Of a stretch of 64,000 bases of DNA, positions 42,862 to 50,996 are shown piece by piece (position 1 is the stretch's first letter; every line of letters starts with the position of its first letter). The translations under genes were made by a program, and so were the position numbers. Source of the stretch: an uncultured Bacteroidales bacterium (GTDB lineage: Bacteria > Bacteroidota > Bacteroidia > Bacteroidales > UBA932); assembly GCA_900319405.1 (NCBI GenBank), contig ONOH01000009.1, positions 1 through 64,000 on the forward strand, written 5' to 3'. The notes below the pieces were generated by a model. The model saw nothing but the letters and a program-made list of their open reading frames with translations. It did no database searches and was not told where the DNA came from.

Positions 42862-44025
42862 ATGAAAGTAGGTTTGTTCATTGACACGTGGTATCCGATG
42901 GTGGATGGTGTCATCAAGGTGGTGGACAATTATGCCCGCCGGCTGGTGAAGTACTGTGACGTGGTGGTGTTTTGCCCGGATGCGGGCCATGCCCCCAAGG
43001 CCTTGCCGTACGAGGTGGACCAGTGTTTCAGCCTTCCTGTTCCCAATATGGACTATTCCCTGCCCGTATCGGTCCTGGACCCGGTATTCGATGCCAAGCT
43101 GCTGGGAAGCGGGATAGACCTGGTTCATATCCATTCTCCCTTTACCGTGGGAGCCGCAGGCCTCATATTTGCCAAAATCCATCATTTGCCTGCAGTTGCC
43201 ACCTTGCACAGCCAGTATCGGCAGGACTTTGAGAAGAACCTGAAATTGAAATCGAGTTCCGACATTGCCCTGGACGGCATCATGAAGGTGTTCAACGGCT
43301 GTGACGAGTGCTGGGCGGTGAACGACGGCATCAAGCAGCTGTATGAGAAGGAATACGGCCTCACGGCACCCTGCAAGGTGCGGCTCAATGCCACGGACCA
43401 TGTTCCGGTACCGGATCCGGCGGAGGCCGCCCGCGAAGTGAACGAAAAGTATGGCATTCCGGCCGATGCCACCGTTTTCCTCTTTGTGGGACGCATCAAC
43501 TTCATCAAGAACATAGACTTTACCGTGCGCTCCCTTGCCCGGGCCAAGGAGTTGGGCCTGAAGAACTTCCGCATGCTCTTTGCCGGAAAGGGACAGGATG
43601 AGGACAAACTGGCCGCCCTGGTGCAGGAATTGGGCCTTACGCAGGAAGTGGTCATGTGCGGCCTCACGCAAAAGCCCATGCTGGAGAAGCTGTACTCCCG
43701 GGCATCGCTCTTCCTGTTTCCTTCCCTCTACGATGCCAATTCGCTGGTGCAGATAGAAGCCGCCTGCCAGGGAACGCCCACCGTCTTTCTGCAGGGAGCC
43801 CGCACCGCCGCCACCGTCAAGCCCGGCGTCAACGGCTATGTGTCTGAGGCATCGGAAGAAGCTTATGCCCGCACCATCCTGGACATCCTGGCCGATAAGG
43901 AAGGCTATTCCCGCGTGAGCGCCGCCGCCCGAAAAGACCTTTACCTCAATTGGGACGACGTGGTGCGCGACGTCTATTCCGACTACCTCCGGCTCCTGGA
44001 AGATGCACAATCGCCGCAGAAATAG
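42862..44025 (+). CDS. GT4-family glycosyltransferase
   Basis: 387 residues with a GT-B fold. The N-terminal domain has MKVGLFIDTWYPMVDGVIKV and VHIHSPFTVGAAG; the C-terminal donor domain has FLFVGRINFIKNIDF, MLFAGKGQDEDKL and FPSLYDANSLVQIEAA, an E-x7-E-like site. Closest in style to alpha-mannosyl/glucosyl transferases acting on membrane lipids, but the substrate is not determinable. Starts 13 nt after the BatE stop within the segment thought to be inserted between batE and rmuC. Confidence 0.88.
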   Translation: MKVGLFIDTWYPMVDGVIKVVDNYARRLVKYCDVVVFCPDAGHAPKALPYEVDQCFSLPVPNMDYSLPVSVLDPVFDAKLLGSGIDLVHIHSPFTVGAAGLIFAKIHHLPAVATLHSQYRQDFEKNLKLKSSSDIALDGIMKVFNGCDECWAVNDGIKQLYEKEYGLTAPCKVRLNATDHVPVPDPAEAAREVNEKYGIPADATVFLFVGRINFIKNIDFTVRSLARAKELGLKNFRMLFAGKGQDEDKLAALVQELGLTQEVVMCGLTQKPMLEKLYSRASLFLFPSLYDANSLVQIEAACQGTPTVFLQGARTAATVKPGVNGYVSEASEEAYARTILDILADKEGYSRVSAAARKDLYLNWDDVVRDVYSDYLRLLEDAQSPQK

Positions 44026-44035
44026 GGCCGGGAGA

Positions 44036-44089
44036 TTAGTAAAAAAACATTTACTAAGTTGCAATTTACTAAATAATTGTTTACTTTTG
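44036..44089 (+). promoter_or_regulatory. Promoter of the ATPase gene with repeated TTTACTAA sites
   Basis: The -7 box TACTTTTG (44082-44089) lies 16 nt before ATG 44106. Upstream are TTAGTAAA (44036-44043) and TTTACTAA twice (44050-44057, 44065-44072), the first being the exact inverse of the others, then a partial TTTACT at the -7 box. Likely operator sites for a repressor. Confidence 0.5.
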
Positions 44090-44105
44090 CAGAAACTGAT
44101 GTGAA

Positions 44106-45224
44106 ATGGAGCAATTATTTGTTTTTGGTAAGCCTGTGGAAGGTTTGTCCTTCACGGACAGGGAAATGGAGTCGGCCAGATTGTCTGCCAATTTTGCCGC
44201 AGGAATCAATACTTTTATCATCTCTCCCCGGAGGTGGGGGAAGACTTCGCTTGTAAAAAAGGTCATTGCCCAGAGTAGGGAAGATGGGAAACTGTTTGTC
44301 TTTATAGATGTTTTCAAGGCCAAGACTCCGGCTGATTTTTGTGGAATCCTGGCCAATGCGGTGCTGAAGCAAACGGCGTCGGCAGTGGAGGATATCTGGG
44401 AAAACGTAAAGTCTTTTCTGGAGCGAATCAATGTAGGAATCCGTTTGGCACCGGACCAGCAGAGCAAACTGGACCTGGACTTTGGGCTATCCAAAGAGAT
44501 GGCTCCAATGGAATCAATCCTCTCTCTTCCCCAGCGAATAGCGGAGAAAAAGAATGCAGAGATTGTAGTGTGTATAGATGAATTTCAGCAGATTGCACTG
44601 TTCGACGATTCCCTGACCTTTCAGAAGATGCTCAGAGGTATTTGGCAAAACCAGCGAAGGGTTACTTATTGCCTTTTTGGCAGCAAGAAGCATATGATGG
44701 AGGGCTTGTTTGATGATGAGTCCAAGCCCTTCTATAAATTTGGTGATGTTATCTATCTAAAACGAATCCCGCTTCCGTATTGGAAGGTCTTTATCTCGGG
44801 AAAATTTTCATCGGCAGGCAAGTCAATTTCAGAGGAACAGATAGAGCGGATTTGTCAGACGGTGGATTCTCATTCCTCCTATGTACAACAGCTTTGCTGG
44901 TATGTTTTCCTCTTTTCCGGAGAGCAGGTGACAGAAGAGGATATCCAAAACGGAACAGAGGAGTTAATTCTTCAGAACACGGCCCTTTTCGAGAGCAGGA
45001 CAGAGACGCTTACACCGGTACAAATGCGATTTCTCATGGCTGTGGCCAATGGCATACACGAAGGATTCTCTACATCCGAGGTCATCAGCAAATACAAACT
45101 GGGGTCATCCGCGTCTTCTGTAGCCACAAGGAAATCGTTGCTGGAAAAGGGCCTTCTTTCCGTGGAAGCAGGGAAAACTTTTTTGGCCGACCCTGTTATG
45201 GGACTTTGGCTTCGGCAACCTTAG
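44106..45224 (+). CDS. STAND-like/archaeal-type AAA ATPase
   Basis: 372 residues. Walker A is SPRRWGKTSLVKK at about 40-52 and Walker B is EIVVCIDEFQQIALFDD. The arginine-containing CLFGSKKHMMEGLF sensor region and a C-terminal winged-helix-like domain (SEVISKYKLGSSASSVATRK, ADPVMGLWLRQP) fit the PF01637 group. Such ATPases are abundant in anaerobic Bacteroidota and their role is unknown, often near mobile or defence genes. It has its own repeat-studded promoter and terminator, so it is a self-contained unit. Confidence 0.85.
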   Translation: MEQLFVFGKPVEGLSFTDREMESARLSANFAAGINTFIISPRRWGKTSLVKKVIAQSREDGKLFVFIDVFKAKTPADFCGILANAVLKQTASAVEDIWENVKSFLERINVGIRLAPDQQSKLDLDFGLSKEMAPMESILSLPQRIAEKKNAEIVVCIDEFQQIALFDDSLTFQKMLRGIWQNQRRVTYCLFGSKKHMMEGLFDDESKPFYKFGDVIYLKRIPLPYWKVFISGKFSSAGKSISEEQIERICQTVDSHSSYVQQLCWYVFLFSGEQVTEEDIQNGTEELILQNTALFESRTETLTPVQMRFLMAVANGIHEGFSTSEVISKYKLGSSASSVATRKSLLEKGLLSVEAGKTFLADPVMGLWLRQP

Positions 45225-45283
45225 GGCATACTCTTGAGTTCCCCTCATTCTGGCGGCACTCCCGATTGGCCGAAAGCAAAAAG

Positions 45284-45311
45284 GTCCCTTTGTGAAAGAG
45301 GGACTTTTTTT
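45284..45311 (+). terminator. Terminator after the ATPase gene
   Basis: Eight-bp stem GTCCCTTT / AAGAGGGAC (one G-T pair, short loop) followed by TTTTTTT. An unused-looking promoter box TATCTTTG follows at 45313-45320, perhaps left over from the lost gene downstream. Confidence 0.7.
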
Positions 45312-45346
45312 GTATCTTTGAAAAAATTTAGATTCCTGTATCTAAA

Positions 45347-45453
45347 GTGGTAAACGTCGGAAATTTATGACTGGATGCAGGGCTTCGGGAATCTCCGTAC
45401 TTTGGGGTACGGACTTCCTTTGCATCCAGTCTGGGCTTCCGACGGCCTACCAC
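45347..45453. repeat. Large nested palindrome in the degraded region
   Basis: Outer arms GTGGTAaacGTCGGAA and TTCCGACggccTACCAC enclose perfect 11-bp arms GACTGGATGCA (45369-45379) / TGCATCCAGTC (45421-45431) and a central CCGTAC / GTACGG hairpin. A further 12-bp inverse match joins 45404-45415 to 45469-45480. Non-coding, resembles a mobile palindromic element. Confidence 0.7.
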
Positions 45454-45508
45454 TTGATCGAAGCCCGGAGTCCGTACCCCTCTTTTGGGACTCCGGCAAG
45501 TGCGATAG

Positions 45509-45874
45509 CTGCCGGGAAAGATATCAACCACGGTATCACACACAGCCAAAGCCAAAAGATATGCAGTCCGGTCTTCCGAACTGGAACTTCAAAAGGCGCT
45601 CGTTTCTTTGGACAAGGAGGTGAAACAAGCGATTGTCCAAGTAAATACGGCTTTTGAGAAATACCAGCTACTGGCCAAAGAAGTAGAGAAAAGCACCGAG
45701 GCACTTCGGCAGACCGATGCCAAGTATGCAGCCGGCGCAGCGACCTACTACGATTACCAGATAGCCGTCGGAAATTTGTTCCAAGCACAGGCGGAGCAAC
45801 TTCGGGCCCGGTATGAATACATCTATCGAACGAAGATTATGGAATTTTATTCAATTGGGGCAAATTTGTTTTAG
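45509..45874 (+). pseudogene. Remnant of a TolC-like outer membrane efflux protein
   Basis: The open frame from 45509 to the stop at 45874 has no good start codon but reads SSELELQKALVSLDKEVKQA, then YAAGAATYYDYQIAVGNLFQ, KIMEFYSIGANLF. This is the last alpha-helical repeat and tail of TolC-family efflux channels. About three quarters of the gene is missing; the palindrome at 45347-45453 lies just before the break. The 45225-45953 interval contains no other gene. Confidence 0.65.
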
Positions 45875-45953
45875 AATCTGTTTTGAAAGCGGGTAAAACA
45901 TCTCAAACTTGAAATTCTCAATCTTTATCGTTATTTTTGACAAACTTAAAATC

Positions 45954-46477
45954 ATGGACATGAAACGTTTTATCATTTCCCTCACGATGCTGCTGGCAGC
46001 CACCACCATGCTGCTGGCTCAAGAAGCCTCCAAAAAGTATGGCTTTAATCCGGTACCATTACAACAGTATCTGAAGTAATGGGACAAAAGATTGAATCCA
46101 AGGGCTATTTTGACGACTATGGCAATCTCCAGTCATCCAAGGCAAATACCTTTGGTATGGAAATCTCCACCATCCTCCGGGACGGAAAGACGTATGTGGT
46201 AAATCATTCCGCCAAACAGGTGCAGCAGATGCCCGTCCAGGAAACCATCAACTATCTGGATTTATCCGATGAAATCATTTCCAAGTATAAAATCCAGGAA
46301 GCCGGGAAGGAAACGGTGTCCGGAAAAGAGTGTGTCAAATACACGCTGGAGGTGTCTCAGATGGGACAGACGGCCCAACTCACCGTCTGTGTATGGCAAG
46401 GATTCCCGATGAAGACCGTCACCCGCGCCGACGGCCGTCAGGGCTGGATTCCGAGCGGAGAAATCGAAATAATATGA
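45954..46477 (+). pseudogene. Frameshifted exported protein (DUF4412-like) fused to the BatE tail
   Basis: ATG 45954 begins a signal peptide (MDMKRFIISLTMLLAATTML) and reads to KYGFN. The frame then fails and stops at 46079. The homologous continuation GTITTVSEVMGQKIESKGYF is in another frame and stays open to 46477; restoring one A near 46047 would give GFKSGTI. The body (ISTILRDGKTYVVNHSAKQV, GKECVKYTLEV) is DUF4412-like, tentatively. The last 17 residues ADGRQGWIPSGEIEII come from BatE. An internal ATG at 46079 could express a 132-residue chimera without signal peptide. Confidence 0.7.
46426..46453 (+). repeat. 28-bp direct repeat, chimera copy
   Basis: Identical to 42797-42824 in batE; the 24 nt after it are similar too and end in a TGA that overlaps the rmuC ATG. 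Marks the right junction of the inserted segment. Confidence 0.85.
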
Positions 46478-47760
46478 TTGATACTCCCACCATCATCGCC
46501 ATCGTGACCGGAGTGCTTCTGGTTATCTGTTTCGTGGCCTGGCTCCTCACCCATAACAAACTGGTAAGGCGGGATGCCGACGCCCGCTTATCCGAGCAGC
46601 TCCGCGAGCGGGAAAAAGAGCTCCGCGAGCAGGAGAAAGAAGTTTACGAAGACAGCCTCCGGAAGATGAAGGAAGGTCAGGAGAAGGCCATCGAAGCAGC
46701 CAAAACGGCCCTGGCTTTGGAGAATGAGAAACTGATGAAGCAGCGCGAGGAAGCCCTTAAAAAGGAGGCGGCCGAAACAATGAAAATCATAACCGGAGAC
46801 CTGGACAGGGACATCCGCACGATGAAGGAAGCCTTTGATGCCCAGAAGGAAACCCAGCTCAAGGAGAGCTCGGCCATCCAGAAACAGTTCTCTGAAACGG
46901 TCAGAAACCTCCGGGAGCAGACCGAATCCATCGGAACCACGGCCGAAGACCTGGCCAAGGCCCTCAAGGGTCAAAGCAAGGTGCAAGGCATTTTCGGAGA
47001 AACCATCCTGGAGAACATCCTCAAGGCCGAAGGCCTCCGCGAAGGCCACGACTACGACGCCGAATTCTGGCTCCGAGACCGCAAGGGGAACCGCATCGAG
47101 AACGAGGAGACCGGCCGGAAGATGCGCCCGGACTTCGCCCTCCATTTCCCCGACAACACCGACATCCTCATCGACTCCAAAGTATCCCTCACCGCCCTGG
47201 CCGACTATTTCGCGGCCGATACGGACGAGGAGCGGGCGGCGGCATCGGCCCGGAACCTGGAGTCGGTGGAAAACCACATCCGGGAGCTCACCGGCAAGGA
47301 ATACCAGAAATACGTGGAGGGGCGCAAGACGCTGGACTATGTGATCATGTTCATTCCCAACTACGCGGCCTACCAGCTGGCCAAGATGGAAGACAAGGAC
47401 CTCTTTGCAAAGGCTTTCCGGAAAAACGTCCTTCTCACCACCGAGGAAACCCTCATTCCCTTCCTCCGCCTCATCCGTACGGCCTGGGTGCAGAAGGAAC
47501 AGATGGAAAACATTTCCGAAATCGTGAGCGCTGCGCAGGACATGGTGGAAAGGGTGGGTATTTTCTGCCGTTTCAACGCCGCTTTGGAAAAGGACTTAGA
47601 AGGCGTTCTGGAAGGATTCAAACAGAACAGCAAGCGCCTGGTGGACAGCAAGCAGAGCATTGTCAAGGCCGCTATCAAGGCCATTGACCACGGGCTGGAA
47701 GCCCCCTCCGGGAAGAACGCCCTCCCTCCCCTGGGGCCCGCCCTCAGGGAAGATGAATAA
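46474..47760 (+). CDS. rmuC: RmuC-family protein
   Basis: 428 residues with an N-terminal membrane helix (IIAIVTGVLLVICFVAWLL), a long coiled coil (about 35-165) and the RmuC nuclease-like core (GIFGETILENILKAEGLREG, RPDFALHFPDNTDILIDSKV, YVIMFIPNYAAYQLA). RmuC limits DNA inversion at short repeats in E. coli. Start overlaps the TGA of the BatE-tail duplication (ATGA), implying it once directly followed batE. Its stop codon forms part of the terminator stem. Confidence 0.92.
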   Translation: MIDTPTIIAIVTGVLLVICFVAWLLTHNKLVRRDADARLSEQLREREKELREQEKEVYEDSLRKMKEGQEKAIEAAKTALALENEKLMKQREEALKKEAAETMKIITGDLDRDIRTMKEAFDAQKETQLKESSAIQKQFSETVRNLREQTESIGTTAEDLAKALKGQSKVQGIFGETILENILKAEGLREGHDYDAEFWLRDRKGNRIENEETGRKMRPDFALHFPDNTDILIDSKVSLTALADYFAADTDEERAAASARNLESVENHIRELTGKEYQKYVEGRKTLDYVIMFIPNYAAYQLAKMEDKDLFAKAFRKNVLLTTEETLIPFLRLIRTAWVQKEQMENISEIVSAAQDMVERVGIFCRFNAALEKDLEGVLEGFKQNSKRLVDSKQSIVKAAIKAIDHGLEAPSGKNALPPLGPALREDE

Positions 47761-47785
47761 ACCACAGGCCCTGTGGTTTTTTTTT
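47759..47785 (+). terminator. Terminator of rmuC
   Basis: Perfect 9-bp stem AAACCACAG / CTGTGGTTT with 3-nt loop and nine consecutive T. The last two A of the rmuC TAA stop are within the stem. Confidence 0.9.
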
Positions 47786-47799
47786 CGCGTCTTTTTTCC

Positions 47800-47807
47800 T
47801 AACTTTG
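47800..47807 (+). promoter_or_regulatory. -7 box of the exbB-exbD-tonB operon
   Basis: TAACTTTG, exact TAnnTTTG, 35 nt before ATG 47843 and just past the rmuC terminator. Confidence 0.55.
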
Positions 47808-47842
47808 CAAATTGGATAGTTTTTTAGTAAAACCGACAGAAT

Positions 47843-48562
47843 ATGTTATTTCCTCTTCTTCAAGCCAGCCTCGCAGACTCCCTCGTGCAGAACGAGGCGG
47901 CCGTCGCTCCCATCCAGCCCACTGTGATGAACGAGAGCTTGTGGTCAATGTTTACGATGGGCGGCCCCCTGATGTGGGTGCTCCTGGCCCTCAGCATCCT
48001 GGCCATCTACCTGATCGGCCGCAAATGGTGGACCATCAACAACGCCTCCAAGATAGACCCTCACTTTATGCAGGACATCCGGGACTATGTCACCGAGGGC
48101 AAGACCAAAAGCGCCATTACCCTGTGTCAGAAGTATGACAACCCGGTGGCCCGGATGATCGAGACCGGCATCCACCGCCTGGGCCGTCCGATGGCCGACA
48201 TCCAGAGCGCCATCGAGAACATCGGCAACGTAGAGGTGGCCCGTCTGGAGAAAGGCCTTCCGCTGCTGGCCACCATCGCCGGCGGCGCCCCGATGATCGG
48301 TTTCCTCGGAACCGTAATGGGTATGGTGCAGGCCTTCTTCAATATGTCCAAGGCCGGCAACAACATTGACATCACCCTCCTCAGCGGCGGTATCTACACG
48401 GCCATGCTCACCACAGTGGGCGGTCTTGTCGTGGGTATCATCGCCTACTTCGGTTACAACTGGCTCACTTCCAAGGTAAGCGACCTGGTGTACAAGATGG
48501 AGAGCTCCACGATGGAGTTCATCGACATCGTCATCAATGAAGAACCCGCTCAGCAGCAATAG
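47843..48562 (+). CDS. exbB: ExbB/TolQ-family proton channel protein
   Basis: 239 residues. Three membrane helices: MGGPLMWVLLALSILAIYLI at about 40, PLLATIAGGAPMIGFLGTVM at about 145-165 and GGIYTAMLTTVGGLVVGIIA at about 190. These carry the conserved polar/Gly motifs of ExbB/TolQ/MotA. Forms the inner-membrane motor with ExbD that energises TonB, and hence the SusC transporter seen at the left of the window. Next gene starts 3 nt downstream. Confidence 0.94.
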   Translation: MLFPLLQASLADSLVQNEAAVAPIQPTVMNESLWSMFTMGGPLMWVLLALSILAIYLIGRKWWTINNASKIDPHFMQDIRDYVTEGKTKSAITLCQKYDNPVARMIETGIHRLGRPMADIQSAIENIGNVEVARLEKGLPLLATIAGGAPMIGFLGTVMGMVQAFFNMSKAGNNIDITLLSGGIYTAMLTTVGGLVVGIIAYFGYNWLTSKVSDLVYKMESSTMEFIDIVINEEPAQQQ

Positions 48563-48565
48563 CTT

Positions 48566-48976
48566 ATGGCACTGAAAAGAAACACCAAGGTAGATGCCTC
48601 GTTCGCGCTGTCCAGTATGACGGACATCGTGTTCCTGCTGCTCATCTTCTTCCTGGTGACATCCACGCTCATCAACCCCAACGCCCTCAAGCTCCTGCTT
48701 CCCAAGAGCACGGGCCAGGTGAACGCCAAGGCTACCGTGAGCGTGAGCATCAAGGACTGGGGGAACGAGACGTACACCTACCACGTGAACGGCGCCAAGG
48801 ACCCCATCCCCTACGAGGAAGTGGAGATGGAGCTCATCGGCCTGCTTTCCCAGGAAGAGGACCCCACCTTCTCCATCTTCAGCGACCAGAGCGTCCCCGT
48901 CGGAGAAGTGGTACAGATGATGAATATCGCCAAAAGAAATCACTATAAAGTGATTCTGGCAACCCAAGCGGAATAA
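48566..48976 (+). CDS. exbD: ExbD/TolR-family protein
   Basis: 136 residues with a single N-terminal helix that carries the proton-carrying Asp (SMTDIVFLLLIFFLVTSTL) and a periplasmic alpha-beta domain. Partner of ExbB. Three nt gap to tonB. Confidence 0.94.
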   Translation: MALKRNTKVDASFALSSMTDIVFLLLIFFLVTSTLINPNALKLLLPKSTGQVNAKATVSVSIKDWGNETYTYHVNGAKDPIPYEEVEMELIGLLSQEEDPTFSIFSDQSVPVGEVVQMMNIAKRNHYKVILATQAE

Positions 48977-48979
48977 CTT

Positions 48980-49768
48980 ATGCAACCGTACCAGCGCACA
49001 CAGCAGAAGCGGGAAAAGACCGCTGCCGTGACCGGAATCCTGGCCACGGCGGGCATCCACGCCGCCGCGCTGGTGCTGCTGCTTACCAGCGGTCTTACCT
49101 ACCTGGATCCCCCGCCGCCGGAAAGGACGTCCCTGCTCATTGAATTTGAAGAAGAGGTGCAGGAGGTGAAAACCGTCCAGACCCGGGTGGGACAACAGCC
49201 CCAGGCCGAAGAAGTGGACCTCAGCCGGGAGGTGGAACTGGTGCAGAAGGCAGAGTCACCGCACGTGAACGACAGGCCCAATGTCACCCCGGCCACCAAG
49301 CCCGATACGCACGGGGACGTAGAGGTTCCCACCCCCAAGGTGGAAGAGCCCAAATTGGATCCCCGCGCTTCTTTCCCGGGGATGGCCCAGAAGGACAACA
49401 ACGCCACTACTCCACACAGTGCCACGGAAGCGCACGAGGGGTTCAAGGCCGGACAACCGGACGGCAACACCAAGGAAGGCAAGACGGAAGGCAGCGCCAA
49501 CGCCCACGTGAAAGGACGCAATGTGGTGGGCTCCCTCCCCCGTCCTTCTTATAACTCGCAGACGGCCGGCACCGTCGTGGTGCAGGTCAAGGTGGACCAG
49601 TACGGAAACGTAACGGAGGCCGTCGCCGGTGCGGAAGGCACCACCGTAACGGATAAAACCCTTTGGACGGCTGCAAGAAACGCCGCCCTCAAGGCCCATT
49701 TCAATATGGACGCCAATGCGCCCGCCATTCAGACCGGAACAATAACCTATATCTTCAAACTCAAGTAG
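48980..49768 (+). CDS. tonB: TonB-like energy transducer
   Basis: 262 residues: one N-terminal helix (AAVTGILATAGIHAAALVLL), a long charged Pro/Glu/Lys-rich spacer, and a C-terminal TonB-like domain (LPRPSYNSQTAGTVVVQVKV, DQYGNVTEAVAG, TGTITYIFKLK). The operon with exbB-exbD supports the call. The conserved YP and GWKP-type motifs of classical TonB are weak, so it may be closer to TolA-like variants. Confidence 0.85.
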   Translation: MQPYQRTQQKREKTAAVTGILATAGIHAAALVLLLTSGLTYLDPPPPERTSLLIEFEEEVQEVKTVQTRVGQQPQAEEVDLSREVELVQKAESPHVNDRPNVTPATKPDTHGDVEVPTPKVEEPKLDPRASFPGMAQKDNNATTPHSATEAHEGFKAGQPDGNTKEGKTEGSANAHVKGRNVVGSLPRPSYNSQTAGTVVVQVKVDQYGNVTEAVAGAEGTTVTDKTLWTAARNAALKAHFNMDANAPAIQTGTITYIFKLK

Positions 49769-49801
49769 TGATCGACGTGAGTCGACCCGTGATTTTATCT
49801 T

Positions 49802-50995
49802 ATGGAAGAAAACAAGAAAGGTACGAGAAAACGTATCGCCAGAAGGCCTGCAGAAGGCCACGCAGAAAAAGTAGATTACAGCACCAGCCGCAGCTTTGAC
49901 TCCCAGGACCGGCCCGCCCGTCGTTTCCACGAAGACCGGCCCGCGTACGGAGACCGCAAACCCCGCTATGGTGAACACCGGTCCTCCTACGGAGAGCACA
50001 AGCCTTCCTATGGAGAGCATAAATCCCCCGGCGGAGAGCACAGAGGCTTCAAGGGCGGCAGCGGCGCTCCCCGCAAAAGCGGTTACGGCAAGCCTTCCTT
50101 CGGCCCCGGCCGTCCTGCCGGCCCCGGTCGCCCCGGCGGACAGGGACGCCCCGCTGGTCGCAAGCCCTTCAACAAGCGCAGCGAGGCCGATGCCGGAATG
50201 AACGCGATGCTCAGCCGCAAGCCCCAGGTGAACGGCCGACGTTTCAGCGACGATGACACCGTCCCCACCGAAATCCGGGAAGTGGTGCGCCTGAACAAAT
50301 TCATCGCCAACTCCGGCGTCTGTTCGCGTCGAGAGGCCGACACCCTCATCCAGAGCGGCGTAGTGACCGTGAACGGAGAGGTGGTGACCGAACTGGGCAC
50401 CAAGGTGAACATCCTCACCGACGATGTCCGCTTCAACGGACAGCGCCTCAAAGGGGAAGAGAAAGTGTATATCGTGATGAACAAGCCCAAGGGCTACGTG
50501 ACCACCGCCAGCGACCCCCACGCCGAGAAAACCGTGATGGACCTCCTGAAGGGTTGCCCCACCCGCGTTTTCCCCGTGGGCCGGCTGGACAAGAACACCA
50601 CCGGTGTCCTGATGTTCACCAACGACGGAGAGATGGCAGAACACCTCACCCACCCTTCCTACAACAAGAAGAAGATTTACCAGGTGGTGCTGGACGCCCC
50701 CCTCAAGGAAGAAGACCAGCAGAAAATCCTCGCCGGCATAGAACTCACCGACGGCATTGTGGCGGCCGATGAACTGGAATACATCGACGCCCGGGACCAC
50801 CGACAGCTGGGCATCGAGATCCATTCCGGGAAAAACCGCATCGTCCGCCGCATCTTCGAATCCCTGGGCTACGAGGTACGGGCCCTGGACCGCGTCTATT
50901 TCGCCGGCCTCACCAAGAAGGGCCTCAAGAAGAGCGACTGGCGCTATCTCACCGAAGGCGAAGTGAATATCCTCAAAATGGGGGCCTACGTATAG
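49802..50995 (+). CDS. RluB/RsuA-family pseudouridine synthase with disordered N-terminal extension
   Basis: 397 residues. The first about 150 are basic and repetitive (SYGEHKPSYGEHKSPGGEH, FGPGRPAGPGRPGGQGRPAG). An S4 RNA-binding domain follows (VRLNKFIANSGVCSRREADT, about 160-205). The catalytic domain has PVGRLDKNTTGVLMFTNDGE with the active Asp, and GKNRIVRRIFESLGYEV. Modifies 23S or 16S rRNA; extensions of this kind are common in Bacteroidota RluB proteins. Its stop is 1 nt before era. Confidence 0.93.
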   Translation: MEENKKGTRKRIARRPAEGHAEKVDYSTSRSFDSQDRPARRFHEDRPAYGDRKPRYGEHRSSYGEHKPSYGEHKSPGGEHRGFKGGSGAPRKSGYGKPSFGPGRPAGPGRPGGQGRPAGRKPFNKRSEADAGMNAMLSRKPQVNGRRFSDDDTVPTEIREVVRLNKFIANSGVCSRREADTLIQSGVVTVNGEVVTELGTKVNILTDDVRFNGQRLKGEEKVYIVMNKPKGYVTTASDPHAEKTVMDLLKGCPTRVFPVGRLDKNTTGVLMFTNDGEMAEHLTHPSYNKKKIYQVVLDAPLKEEDQQKILAGIELTDGIVAADELEYIDARDHRQLGIEIHSGKNRIVRRIFESLGYEVRALDRVYFAGLTKKGLKKSDWRYLTEGEVNILKMGAYV

Positions 50996-50996
50996 A

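Noticed and set aside
45361..45657. Short open frames across the palindrome near 45.4 kb
   Set aside because: They translate the inverted repeats, differ in frame from the TolC remnant and have no homologous look.
44106..46477. The ATPase and its neighbours considered as a phage-defence system
   Set aside because: Only the ATPase is intact; the other pieces are efflux and exported-protein remnants with no nuclease, protease or effector domain.
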